Assembly (NCBI GenBank): GCA_016870355.1
Contig: VGBR01000007.1
Coordinates: forward strand, 82,957-146,956
Source: Actinomycetota bacterium
Lineage (GTDB): Bacteria > Actinomycetota > Acidimicrobiia > IMCC26256 > PALSA-555
Direction: 5' to 3'
DNA length: 64,000 bases
Made by a program: the position numbers and the translations under genes. Each line of letters begins with the position of its first letter. Positions within the stretch are counted from its first letter, which is position 1. Of this stretch, positions 33,365 to 41,513 are shown one piece after another. The notes beneath the pieces were generated by a model, which made no database searches, was not told where the DNA came from, and saw only the letters and a program-made list of their open reading frames with translations.

Positions 33365-34143
33365 GTCGCGCGCGGCTTCCCGGCGAGTACGCCGCCGTCG
33401 GCTGCGTAGTCGGCGCCGGTGCAGTACGACGACTCGTCGGACGCGAGGAACACTGCGACGGCCGCGACCTCCTCGGGCTCGCCCCGGCGACCGAGCGGGT
33501 AGCCGCCGTACGCCGCGTCGTAGTCGGCGTCGGTCCACCCCTTGCGGTGCGTCATCGCGGTGCGGATCGGACCGGGCACGAGGCAGTTGACCCGGATCCC
33601 CAACGGACCGAGCTCGATCGCGGCGGTCCGGGTGAGGCCGCGAACGCCGAACTTCGAGGCCGTGTAGGCGGACATCCCCTCCCGGCCCTCGATGCCCTGG
33701 GGTGACGACACGTTGACGATCGAGCCGCCGCCGTGCTCGATCATGACCGGTGCGACGTGGCGGATCCCGAGGAACGCCGAGACGAGGTTGGTCTCGAGGA
33801 CGGTACGGAAGAGGTCGAGGTCGGTCTCCAGCAGCGGCACCACCCGGATGATCCCGGCGATGTTGCACAGCACGTCGATCGGACCGAACCGGTCGACCGT
33901 GGTATCGACGAGCGTGCCCCACGCATCGTCGGTCGTGACGTCGGTGGGCGCGGAGAGCGCCACCTCCGCGCCCGCGTCGGCGTTGATCGACGCCACCACC
34001 GCATCGCCGAGCTCGTGGCGGCGGTCGGCCACGACGACCCGCGCACCCTCCGCCGCGAACCGGCGCGCCGTCGCCTCACCGATGCCCCGCGCGCCGCCGG
34101 TCACCACGGCGACCTTCCCCGCGAGGCGTCCCGTCGCCGTCAC
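33361..34143 (-). CDS. SDR family oxidoreductase
   Basis: Classical SDR of 260 residues: TGGARGIGEATARRF, LCNIAGIIRVVP (a variant of NNAG), VNVSSPQGIEG and YTASKFGVRGLTR. The C-terminus (RGEPEEVAAVAVFLASDESS, then GADYAADGGVLAG) is canonical. The GTG start overlaps the hydratase stop by 4 bases, and its own stop overlaps the next SDR. Together with the enoyl-CoA hydratase it could supply hydration and oxidation steps of a ring- or side-chain-cleavage pathway. Confidence 0.9.
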   Translation of the reverse strand: MTATGRLAGKVAVVTGGARGIGEATARRFAAEGARVVVADRRHELGDAVVASINADAGAEVALSAPTDVTTDDAWGTLVDTTVDRFGPIDVLCNIAGIIRVVPLLETDLDLFRTVLETNLVSAFLGIRHVAPVMIEHGGGSIVNVSSPQGIEGREGMSAYTASKFGVRGLTRTAAIELGPLGIRVNCLVPGPIRTAMTHRKGWTDADYDAAYGGYPLGRRGEPEEVAAVAVFLASDESSYCTGADYAADGGVLAGKPRAT

Positions 34144-34922
34144 CGGTCGGCGTCCTTGGTGACCACCCGGGTGCCGGCCATGAACTCGTCGCGCGCCGCG
34201 CTTCCGTCACCGTGGAGGTTCAGCTCGTAGGTGAAGCCCTGCTCGAGGCGGTAGTGCTTCTGCATCTCGTAGATGTCGATCAGGTTCAGCGCGTGCTTGG
34301 CCGCCCGGACGACCCGGGACCGCTTCTCGCAGATGCGCAGCGCGGTCTCGTGCGCGGCCGCCAAGAGCTCCTCCGGCTCGCACAGCTTGTAGACGGTGCC
34401 CCACTCGTAGAGCTGGGCCGCGGTGACGGGCTCGCAGGTGAGCACCATCTGGCGCAGCTTCATCGGTGGCACGAGCTTGGCGAGGTGCGAGGCGCAGCCC
34501 AGCGCCCCGTTGTCGACCTCGGGCAGGCCGAATCGGGCCGACGTGGAGGCCACGACGATGTCGCAGCTCCCCACCAGACCCACGCCGAGCCCCATGCAGA
34601 AGTCGTTCACCGCGGCGATCACCGGGGCCGGGGTGAGGTAGATCTGCTCGAACGCGGCGAAGCACGCCGCGCCCGAGCCGAGCAGGTGGTCGAACCCCGA
34701 CGCCGACTGCATCTCCTTGATGTCGATGCCCGCGTTGAAGCCGCGGCCCTCGGCCGTGAGGATGACCGCCCGCACGTCGGGATCGGCACCGAGCGTGGCG
34801 AACGCGTCGCGGATCGCCCACGTGTCGGCCACCGTGATCGCGTTCACCGGTGGGTGGTGCATCGTCACGAGCGCGATGCCGTGCTCGTCGACACTGGTCT
34901 CGATCGTCATGCGGGTCATCAT
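34140..34922 (-). CDS. Enoyl-CoA hydratase/isomerase family protein
   Basis: Crotonase-fold protein of 260 residues. The first oxyanion-hole strand is GRGFNAGIDIKEMQ and the second is FCMGLGVGLVGSCDIVVAS; the acidic residue in FGLPEVDNGALG lies where catalytic Glu is found, though the first Glu of classical hydratases is not obvious. It may be a hydratase, isomerase or C-C hydrolase. First gene of the minus-strand operon; MM at the N-terminus offers two adjacent starts. It diverges from the PPOX gene across a region with two dyads. Confidence 0.88.
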   Translation of the reverse strand: MMTRMTIETSVDEHGIALVTMHHPPVNAITVADTWAIRDAFATLGADPDVRAVILTAEGRGFNAGIDIKEMQSASGFDHLLGSGAACFAAFEQIYLTPAPVIAAVNDFCMGLGVGLVGSCDIVVASTSARFGLPEVDNGALGCASHLAKLVPPMKLRQMVLTCEPVTAAQLYEWGTVYKLCEPEELLAAAHETALRICEKRSRVVRAAKHALNLIDIYEMQKHYRLEQGFTYELNLHGDGSAARDEFMAGTRVVTKDADR

Positions 34923-34967
34923 GGGTCACCTCGGGGCCGGGAGCACGCGCGAGATCGCCCGCCACTG

Positions 34968-34982
34968 ATCGGCCTGACCGAT
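34968..34982. promoter_or_regulatory. Candidate LysR-type binding site
   Basis: ATCGG-CCTGA-CCGAT contains T-N11-A within a 5-bp dyad, the form of LysR-type boxes. It lies in the divergent promoter region between the enoyl-CoA hydratase and the PPOX gene, 0.5 kb from the LysR gene. Confidence 0.45.
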
Positions 34983-35005
34983 GAATGCGGCCGGACTCTT
35001 CGTTG

Positions 35006-35023
35006 CACCCGGTCACCCGGGTG
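35006..35023. promoter_or_regulatory. Inverted repeat in the PPOX leader
   Basis: CACCCGG-TCAC-CCGGGTG is a perfect 7-bp dyad 15 bases before the PPOX start. It could be an operator or an mRNA hairpin near the ribosome-binding site. Confidence 0.4.
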
Positions 35024-35038
35024 TGTTGTGCTGGGCCC

Positions 35039-35467
35039 ATGCCGTCGGAGCTGTCGCCGCGGGCCCGGGAGCTGCTGACCCAGGCGCACTTCGGCCACCT
35101 CGCGACGCTCATGCCGGGGGGCGAGCCGAAGGTCGATCCGGTGTGGGTCGGGCTCGACGGCCTTCGGGTCCTGGTCGCGACCGATGCCAAGTCCCTGAAG
35201 GCCCGCAACGTCGGGGCCGACGCCCGGGTCGCGCTCTCGGTGACCGCGTTCGAGAATCCGTACGAGCAGCTCCTCGTGCGGGGGGTCGTCACCGAGGTCC
35301 GGGCCGACGACGACCTGGCCGTCCTCGACGAGATGTCGCTGCGCTACCTCGGGACGCCGTTCCCCCGCCGCCGGTGGAGCAGCCGGGTGGTCCTGGTGGT
35401 CGACCCGCTCGTCGTGCGGCACTACGCGTCGGCGTTGCACGACCCGCGGCTCCCGGACGGGGGTTGA
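35039..35467 (+). CDS. PPOX class F420-dependent oxidoreductase
   Basis: Split-beta-barrel flavin/deazaflavin-binding protein of 142 residues. HFGHLATLMPGGEPKVDPVWVG, with the -HLATL- and -P-V- pattern, and VATDAKSLKARNVGADARVALSV are typical of the F420-binding PPOX/pyridoxamine-oxidase-like group. Members reduce or oxidise diverse small molecules with F420. The ATG at 35039 gives MPSELSPRARELL, which fits relatives. The LysR gene follows with only 2 bases between. Confidence 0.85.
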   Translation: MPSELSPRARELLTQAHFGHLATLMPGGEPKVDPVWVGLDGLRVLVATDAKSLKARNVGADARVALSVTAFENPYEQLLVRGVVTEVRADDDLAVLDEMSLRYLGTPFPRRRWSSRVVLVVDPLVVRHYASALHDPRLPDGG

Positions 35468-35469
35468 AC

Positions 35470-36384
35470 GTGGACCTCCGCCAGCTCGAGTGCTTCCTCG
35501 CCGTGGCCGACACGCTCCACTTCGGCCGGGCGGCCGGGCGGGTGCACCTGTCGCAGTCGGCCGTGAGCGAGGCGGTGCGTCGCCTCGAGCGCGAGCTCGG
35601 CGGCCCGCTGTTCACGCGGACGACCCGCACGGTCACAATGACTCCACTGGGTCGGGCGTTCCTGGATGGGGCGGGCCCCGCGTACGCGCAGGTGGAAGAC
35701 GCCTACCGCACCGGCCGGCGCCTCGCGCGCGGGGAGCGCACGACCATCCGGCTCGGGCACGCGATGGACCCGGGCGATCACCTGCTCGGCCTCGTGCCCG
35801 AGCTCCGCGCCTGCTGCCCCGATGCGGTCCTCACCCTCCACCCGCTCGGGACGGCAGCGCAGCTCGACGCGGTCGAGCGCCGCCGCCTCGATGCCGGACT
35901 CTGCTGGCTGCCGGAGCGGCGGGACGCATTGGAGTACGTGGAGCTCGGATCTGCGCCACTCGTCGCGGTCGTCCCCCTCGACCATCCGCTGGCCGGCGAC
36001 GAGCGCACCGCCCTGCGTCGTCTCGCCGACGAGCCCCTGATCGGGTGGCCGCGCGCCGTGCACCCGCAGCTCTACGACGCGTTCCGCGAATCGATGGACG
36101 CGCTCGACGCGTCGTGGAGCCTCGTCGGCGTGGCCGTCGGGTTCCAGAACGTCGCGTCGCGCGTCCTGGCCGGGCAGGGCGTGGGTATGGTCCCCGAACC
36201 CGTGACGGGTGCGCGCACGGTGCCTGGGCTCGCGTACGTGGCGGTCGACGACGGTCCGCGCTTCGGCCGGTTCGGCGTACGCCGGCACGACGCGGCCGAT
36301 CGGGTGCTCGACGTGCTGTTCGACCTGGTGCGGCACCGGCTGGCCGGCGCGCCGCGCGGACTGGCCGAGGCGGTGCCCGGGTGA
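35470..36384 (+). CDS. LysR family transcriptional regulator
   Basis: DNA-binding regulator of 304 residues. The N-terminal winged HTH is complete (DLRQLECFLAVADTLHFGRA, HLSQSAVSEAVRRLERELGG, LFTRTTRTVTMTPLG). A periplasmic-binding-like effector domain follows, with IRLGHAMDPGDHLLGLVPEL and GVGMVPEPVTGA. The GTG start lies 2 bases beyond the PPOX stop; TTG 35464 is possible. It probably controls the surrounding catabolic block through the T-N11-A site at 34968-34982, with a pathway intermediate as inducer; this is inference. Confidence 0.92.
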   Translation: MDLRQLECFLAVADTLHFGRAAGRVHLSQSAVSEAVRRLERELGGPLFTRTTRTVTMTPLGRAFLDGAGPAYAQVEDAYRTGRRLARGERTTIRLGHAMDPGDHLLGLVPELRACCPDAVLTLHPLGTAAQLDAVERRRLDAGLCWLPERRDALEYVELGSAPLVAVVPLDHPLAGDERTALRRLADEPLIGWPRAVHPQLYDAFRESMDALDASWSLVGVAVGFQNVASRVLAGQGVGMVPEPVTGARTVPGLAYVAVDDGPRFGRFGVRRHDAADRVLDVLFDLVRHRLAGAPRGLAEAVPG

Positions 36385-37235
36385 ACCGCCCTGCCGCGCG
36401 CGACGCGACGGAGCACGGGTTCCGCGGTGCCGTGCGGGAGTTCGCGGTCCCGGTCGAGCAGGGACTCGTCGCCGCGTTCGCGCACGCCGTGGGCCAGCCC
36501 GACCCGTCGGTGCCGCCGCCGACCTTCGCGGTCGTCGCCGACCGCTTCGACCCGGAGTACCCCCGGCGCCCACCCGTCGGCCGGGGCTGGGTCGACGGCG
36601 TTCCCGCGACGTGGCTGCACGTCGAGCAGTGGTTCACCTTCCACGCGCCGGTGCCCGTCGGACCCACGCTCACCGCCCGACGGGGGCCGGGCCGCACCTG
36701 GCACCGCGACGGTCGGTCCGGCGGGCTGACGTTCGTGGAGGAGCGCACCGAGCTCGTCGACGCCGGCGGCCGACTGTGCGTCGCGACGGGTTGGGTGGAC
36801 GTGCAGACGGAAGCCGACCACACGGGACTCACGAACGCGCAGCGGGCGCCGGACCCGGGGCCAGTCGTGCGGGGGCGTGACGGGGAGCACGTGCTGGTCG
36901 ATCCATTGACCGCGACCCACATCGTCCTCTACGTGGCCGCGGCCGGCGACTTCCACCCGCTGCACCACGACGACGCGTACGCGCGCGCGGAGGGCTACCC
37001 GTCGATCTTCGCTCCCGGCATGCTCACCCTCGCGCTCACCGCCGGGGCACTCCTGGCCGCGCGACCCGCTCGGCCGGTGCAGGAGCTCACCGCGCGCTTC
37101 CGGGCGCAGGTGTGGCCCGGCGACACCCTCTTCGCCTCGTGGGCGGAGGCCGACGACGGCGCCTGGTCGGTGCGCACCCGGAACCAGCACGACACTACCG
37201 TGCTCGAGCTGCGCGCGAGGTGCGCGCCCGCGTGA
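36381..37235 (+). CDS. MaoC/FAS1-like dehydratase family protein
   Basis: Double-hotdog protein of 284 residues. The N-terminal half resembles the FAS1-like dehydratase domain (FAHAVGQPDPSVPPPTFAVV, TWLHVEQWFTFHAPV), and the C-terminal half carries the MaoC hydratase motif AAGDFHPLHHDDAYARAEGY with Asp and His in the D-x-x-P-x-H active site. It would hydrate an enoyl-CoA or dehydrate a hydroxyacyl-CoA. The GTG start overlaps the LysR stop by 4 bases. It is followed by a good Shine-Dalgarno (GAGGAGG) for the amidohydrolase. Confidence 0.87.
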   Translation: MNRPAARDATEHGFRGAVREFAVPVEQGLVAAFAHAVGQPDPSVPPPTFAVVADRFDPEYPRRPPVGRGWVDGVPATWLHVEQWFTFHAPVPVGPTLTARRGPGRTWHRDGRSGGLTFVEERTELVDAGGRLCVATGWVDVQTEADHTGLTNAQRAPDPGPVVRGRDGEHVLVDPLTATHIVLYVAAAGDFHPLHHDDAYARAEGYPSIFAPGMLTLALTAGALLAARPARPVQELTARFRAQVWPGDTLFASWAEADDGAWSVRTRNQHDTTVLELRARCAPA

Positions 37236-37246
37236 GGAGGACGACC

Positions 37247-38446
37247 ATGGACGACGACCGCCTCATCGTGCTGTCGGCCGACGGCCACGTCGGTCCGCCG
37301 ATGGAGCACTACCGGCCGTACCTGGACCCGTCGACGCGCGACGCGTTCGACGGGTTCCTCGCCGGGCACGCGCTGCGCTGGACGCCCGAGAGCCCCGACT
37401 CGATGTTCCGGGCCTCGACCCGCGACGTGCAGCGCGCGCACCCGCGTGCCACCGACGACGCCTACACGAGCCTGTTCGATCCCGCCCGCCGGCTGGCAGA
37501 GCTCGACGCCGATGGGATCGTGGCCGAGGTGCTGTTCCCCGACGACCAGAACGCCAACACGCCACCGTGGCTCGCCGGCGTGGCCCCCGAGGCGCTGGAT
37601 CGCGTCTACCCCGCCGACCTCCGCCTCGCCGGCGCGCGGGCGTACAACCGCTGGCTCGCCGAGTTCTGCCACGCCGCGCCCGACCGGTTCCTCGGGCAGA
37701 TCCTCCTCGGCGCCCTGGCCGACGTCGACGGCGCCGTCGCCGAGGTGCGGCGTGCGCACCGTGACGGGTTGACCAGCGGCCTGTTCCTGCCCCTGAGCTA
37801 CGACCTCCCGCTGTACCACCACCCGCGCTACGAGCCGCTGTGGGACGTGTGCGACGAGCTCGGTGTCACGGTCACGGTGCACGCGAGCGACGGCGGACCG
37901 CCGTGGTTCGGCGAGGGATGGCGGGCATCGGCCGTCTACCTGTCGGAGATCAACTTCTACGCGCAACGCCCGCTGTGGTGCTTCATCTTCGGCGGGGTCT
38001 TCGAACGCCACCCCGACCTCCGGGTGGTGTTCACCGAGCAGGGGTCGTCGTGGGTGCCCGACCTCCTGCGCCGGCTCGACGGCACCGCGCAGTCGACGAT
38101 GATGAAGTGGACCGAGGTCGACCCGCTCCCCGCGCTCCCGAGCGAGCTGTTCGCGCGGCACTGCACGATCGGCAACTCGCTGATGACCCGGGCCGACATC
38201 GACGCGCGCGCGGCGGTGGGGACCGGGGTGCTCGCGTGGGGCAGCGACTTCCCGCACCTCGAGAGCAGCTGGCCGCACGTGACCGACACGCTGCGCGCCC
38301 TGTTCGCGGGCGTACCGGAGCCGGAGGCACGGGCGATCCTCGGGACGAACCTCGCCGAGGCGTACCGGCTCGACGGCGCGGCACTCGCACGACGCGCCGC
38401 GGCCATCGGTCCGACGCCCGCGGCGCTCGACCTCAAAGAGGCCTGA
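37247..38446 (+). CDS. Amidohydrolase family protein (TIM barrel)
   Basis: A 399-residue metal-dependent hydrolase or decarboxylase of the amidohydrolase_2 type. The N-terminal VLSADGHVGPP gives a D-x-H metal motif; VTVHASDGG supplies a barrel His; LRVVFTEQGSSWVPDLL and WGSDFPHLESSWPH supply the conserved His and Asp positions. Relatives include 2-amino-3-carboxymuconate semialdehyde decarboxylase-like enzymes. It is similar in kind to the amidohydrolase at 46687. It is preceded by GAGGAGG and followed after 2 bases by the aldo/keto reductase. Confidence 0.88.
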   Translation: MDDDRLIVLSADGHVGPPMEHYRPYLDPSTRDAFDGFLAGHALRWTPESPDSMFRASTRDVQRAHPRATDDAYTSLFDPARRLAELDADGIVAEVLFPDDQNANTPPWLAGVAPEALDRVYPADLRLAGARAYNRWLAEFCHAAPDRFLGQILLGALADVDGAVAEVRRAHRDGLTSGLFLPLSYDLPLYHHPRYEPLWDVCDELGVTVTVHASDGGPPWFGEGWRASAVYLSEINFYAQRPLWCFIFGGVFERHPDLRVVFTEQGSSWVPDLLRRLDGTAQSTMMKWTEVDPLPALPSELFARHCTIGNSLMTRADIDARAAVGTGVLAWGSDFPHLESSWPHVTDTLRALFAGVPEPEARAILGTNLAEAYRLDGAALARRAAAIGPTPAALDLKEA

Positions 38447-38448
38447 CC

Positions 38449-39507
38449 ATGGAGCAGCGCCGGCTCGGCGGGACCGGCATCACGGTCAGCGCCTACGCAC
38501 TCGGGGCGATGTCGTTCGGACCGCTCGGCAACTTCGACGTCGACGATTGCGTCCGGATCGTCCACCGAGCCCTGGACCACGGCGTCAACGTCGTCGACAC
38601 CGCCGACATCTACTCGGCCGGCGAGTCGGAGCGGATCGTCGGGCGCGCACTCGCCGACCGCCGCGACGACGTCGTGCTCGCGAGCAAGTGCTTCTGGCCG
38701 ATGGGGGCCGACGTCAACCGCGCCGGGTCGTCGCGCCGGTGGATCGTGCGGGCCTGCGAGGAGTCGCTCTCCCGCCTCGGCACCGATCACCTCGACGTGT
38801 ACTACCTCCACAAACCCGATCCGGCGACCGACCTCGACGAGTCGCTCGGGGCGATGTCGGATCTGGTGCACCAGGGCAAGGTCCGAACCGTCGGCATCTC
38901 GACGTTCCCGGCCGACGGCATCGTCGACGCGGTGTGGACCTCCGAGCGCCGTCACCACGTTCGGCCGCGCGTCGAGCAGCCGCCGTACTCGATCCTCAAC
39001 CGTGGCATCGAGCGCGACGTCCTGCCGACGTGCGCGCGCTACGGCCTCGGCGTCATGGTGTGGGGCCCACTCAACGGCGGATTCCTCACCGGCAAGTACA
39101 CCGGTGCCGAGGCCCCACCCGACTCGCGCGCGGTGCGGTGGGAGCGGCAGCGGGCGACGTTCGACGCGGAACGGCCGGAGGTACGACACAAGCACGCGAT
39201 CGTCGCCGCGCTCGGTGCGATCGCCGACGACGCGGGCGTCTCCCTCACCCATCTGGCGCTCGCGTTCGCCGCGGAGCACCCGGCCGTGTCATCGGTCCTC
39301 GTCGGGCCTCGCACCGTCGAACAGCTCGATGACCTGCTCGACGCCGCCGACCTGGTGCTCGAGCCCGAGGTGCTCGATGCGATCGATGCGCTCGTCCCGC
39401 CCGGCATCGACGTCGATCCGGTGACCGACGCGGGGTGGACCCGGCCGTGGCTCGCCGACCCCGCCGCCCGGCGCCGGGTCAGAGGGGCTCGAGCAGGAAC
39501 GTCGTAG
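38449..39507 (+). CDS. Aldo/keto reductase
   Basis: NADPH-dependent TIM-barrel oxidoreductase of 352 residues. The catalytic tetrad is present: Asp and Tyr in DTADIYSAGESE, Lys in VLASKCF and His in YYLHKPD. The cofactor-binding C-terminal segment SSVLVGPRTVEQLDDLL is typical. It is a paralogue of the reductase at 58455, sharing the block GAMSFG..N.D.DDC.RI and the SAGESE and GGSRRWI-like segments. The island copy lacks part of the loop found in the other. It overlaps the 3' end of the convergent PIG-L pseudogene by 29 bases. Confidence 0.9.
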   Translation: MEQRRLGGTGITVSAYALGAMSFGPLGNFDVDDCVRIVHRALDHGVNVVDTADIYSAGESERIVGRALADRRDDVVLASKCFWPMGADVNRAGSSRRWIVRACEESLSRLGTDHLDVYYLHKPDPATDLDESLGAMSDLVHQGKVRTVGISTFPADGIVDAVWTSERRHHVRPRVEQPPYSILNRGIERDVLPTCARYGLGVMVWGPLNGGFLTGKYTGAEAPPDSRAVRWERQRATFDAERPEVRHKHAIVAALGAIADDAGVSLTHLALAFAAEHPAVSSVLVGPRTVEQLDDLLDAADLVLEPEVLDAIDALVPPGIDVDPVTDAGWTRPWLADPAARRRVRGARAGTS

Positions 39508-40170
39508 CGGCCGCAACCCCGCACTCGGCGCCCATTGCTTCGGCCATGCCCCGCAGGAACGGCTCGGGGTCCTTGCCGGCGGTCCCATCGGCGAGGTTGT
39601 CGAGGTACACCGCGTGCTCGCGCAGCGACGTGACCCCGCGGTCGATGGTGCTCGTGACGTCGACGTAGTGGGTGGCTTCGGGCGCACCGCCGAACAGCGC
39701 GAACCGCACGCCACTCCACGGGTCACCCCCCGCGCCGGTGAAGACCCAGCGGTTGGCGGCGTCGCGGGCCGCGTCGAGGAGCGCGATGCCCACTGCCCGG
39801 TGATCGGCGTGGTTGAGCCCGCCGGGCCAGCGGTCACCGAAGTGGATCGAGATCAGGACCTCGGGCCGGTGGCGGCGGAGCGCGATCGACGGCTCCACCA
39901 GGCCGTCGGGGTGGGCGAGGAACTCCACGGTGTCGACGCCCACCACCGCGGCCGACCGGCGCTCCTCGTCCTGACGCAGTCGGGCGGACTCGTCGGGGGC
40001 GATGGCGTCGATCCCGGCCTCGCCGGAGGTGGCGAGTACGTAGCCGACCCACTTGCCCTGGTCGGTCCGGCCGATGCCGCGCCGTACTCGAGGTCGTCGG
40101 GATGCGCGACGACCGCGAGCGCGCGCGACCAGTCCTCGGGGACGGGCTCCAGCCCGGGTCCGTTGCTCAC
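39479..40170 (-). pseudogene. PIG-L (LmbE-like) deacetylase, frameshifted
   Basis: The N-terminus is encoded from GTG 40170: SRALAVVAHPDDLEYGAASA, with the AHPDDxExG zinc motif. The rest is in another frame: RTDQGKWVGYVLATSGEAGI through VVGVDTVEFLAHPDG, GGLNHADHRAVG (the second zinc-binding HxDH) and the C-terminus AAATTFLLEPL. The switch falls near 40066-40073, and comparison with the family suggests a small deletion that is not a multiple of three. PIG-L enzymes deacetylate GlcNAc-inositol or thiol conjugates in mycothiol-type pathways. Either a pseudogene or a local sequence error. Confidence 0.85.
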
Positions 40171-40615
40171 GGGGCCACTCCAGGGGCCTCCTTCCCTCGA
40201 CCCATCAAGGTGCTGAGGGGTGGCGCCCTGTGGGACTGGCGAGCAGTCGAACGTTGGGCAGAGTCAACGGGTCGACTGCAAGGGGATCGTGCCAGGGCGA
40301 GGCGCCCCTCGTCTGGGTGACGGGCGGGCGTGATCGTGTGTGCGTGTGTGTTTGAGTACCCGCCAAACCTGGGTTCGCACTGCTTGCGGATTTGAGTACG
40401 CCGAACCGGGCTCAGGCGGAGCGCCACGTCACGGGGACCACCGTCCGGCCCGGTCCGCAAACAGTCCGCAAGACGTTGCGGAACGGTGCGAGACAACGAG
40501 GAGATCGAACCGCCGTTTTCGCAGGTCAGCGGGCATGTTGCGACCCCGTGTGAGTCAGCGAGTACCGGGAACGCAGTCTCCTGAGAACCGCCGCGACCGT
40601 TGCGCCGCTAGGTTT
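40171..40615. other. Non-coding interval with repeats and hairpins
   Basis: No gene is supported here. Visible structure: an alternating purine-pyrimidine GT/GC tract around 40334-40353; the 9-base string TTTGAGTAC at 40351-40359 and again at 40391-40399, exactly 40 bases apart, each followed by a C/G-rich triplet; two GTCCGCAA copies near 40454 and 40464; a perfect 7-bp hairpin TCCGCAA-GACG-TTGCGGA at 40465-40482; and CGCAGGTCAG at 40520-40529. It probably holds the promoter and control region of the ABC importer. Confidence 0.55.
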
Positions 40616-40630
40616 CTGACATAGCATCAG
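40616..40630. promoter_or_regulatory. CTGA-N7-TCAG dyad, candidate operator of the ABC importer
   Basis: CTGA-CATAGCA-TCAG lies 29 bases before the livG start and resembles the dyads upstream of the P450 and of the amidohydrolase at 46687. The right copy of the 17-bp flanking repeat (40617-40633) overlaps it. Confidence 0.42.
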
Positions 40631-40633
40631 ATT
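40617..40633 (+). repeat. Flanking near-direct repeat, right copy
   Basis: TGACATAGCATCAGATT, 15/17 identical to 32482-32498. It could be an attachment-like duplication from insertion of the GC-rich block or simply a shared regulator site. Confidence 0.45.
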
Positions 40634-40658
40634 CGCCGTTGAGTTGGGGGGAGCTTTG

Positions 40659-41474
40659 GTGGCAGCGGTTGAGAGCGTGCCCACGCCTGCTCCCGTTGCG
40701 CCCTCGGGCGGTGCTGCGCTCGCTCTGCACGATGTCACCGTCCGCTTCGGCGGCATCATCGCCCTCCAGGACGTCAGCTTCTCGGTGGGTCGAGGAGAGG
40801 TCCTCGGGCTCATCGGTCCGAACGGTGCGGGCAAGACCACTCTCTTTGACGTGGTGTCCGGTGTGCGCATCCCCGACAGCGGGCGTGTCGACCTCGACGA
40901 CGTCGATGTCACCAACCAGAACGCGGTGGCGCGCGCTCGGCGCGGGATGCGGCGCACCTTTCAGCGAGTGCAGATGTTCGGGTGGCTCTCGGTCGAGGAC
41001 AACGTCCTCGCTGCACTCGAATGGCGCGGCGGCGGCGGCGGCATGCTCGCCGATCTCGTGTCGTTCCCGACCCGGCGCCTCCGAGAACGCGAGCGCCGGG
41101 CTCGGGTCGCCGAGGTGCTCGAGCAGTGCGGGCTGACGTCGGTGGCCAAGGACCCGTCGGGCTCCCTCCCTATCGGCTTGGCGCGCATGGTGGAGGTCGC
41201 GCGCGCCATCGTCGACGAGCCGAAGGTGCTCCTGCTCGACGAGCCGACGTCGGGGCTCGAAGAGGGAGAGGTCGAGCGGCTGGGCGACCTCATCCAGACG
41301 ATTCGCAAGGACGAAGCCTGCGCGGTCGTGCTCGTCGAGCACGACGTGGGCTTCGTCATGCGCCAGTGCGACCGCATCGTGGTACTCGACCTCGGTCGAG
41401 TGCTCGCGACGGGCGCGCCGGCCGAGATCCAGGCCAACGCCGCGGTGCGGACCGCGTACCTCGGTGAGGGCTAG
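40659..41474 (+). CDS. ABC transporter ATP-binding protein, LivG type
   Basis: ATPase of a branched-chain amino acid-type (HAAT) importer, 271 residues. Walker A is GPNGAGKTT at about residue 53, Walker B is VLLLDEPTSGL, and the H-loop is LVEHDVGFVMRQ. The signature loop reads LPIGLARMVEVARAI, a departure from the usual LSxGxxR. The GTG start is chosen because the GGGGGGAG ribosome-binding site lies 5 bases before it. It is first of a three-gene importer operon followed by the binding protein. Substrate unknown; in this setting a carboxylic or aromatic compound is possible. Confidence 0.9.
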   Translation: MAAVESVPTPAPVAPSGGAALALHDVTVRFGGIIALQDVSFSVGRGEVLGLIGPNGAGKTTLFDVVSGVRIPDSGRVDLDDVDVTNQNAVARARRGMRRTFQRVQMFGWLSVEDNVLAALEWRGGGGGMLADLVSFPTRRLRERERRARVAEVLEQCGLTSVAKDPSGSLPIGLARMVEVARAIVDEPKVLLLDEPTSGLEEGEVERLGDLIQTIRKDEACAVVLVEHDVGFVMRQCDRIVVLDLGRVLATGAPAEIQANAAVRTAYLGEG

Positions 41475-41513
41475 GAGCAATATCGCATTGATGGACACAC
41501 AAGGGGGGATCCC

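Noticed and set aside
35490..37235. A 581-codon open frame spanning LysR and MaoC genes
   Set aside because: Only its last 284 codons (from 36381) have family similarity; the first part is an out-of-frame shadow of LysR.
37840..39507. A 555-codon open frame that could fuse the amidohydrolase region to the aldo/keto reductase
   Set aside because: The part before 38449 is an Arg-rich shadow of the amidohydrolase; a good ATG with typical N-terminus lies at 38449.
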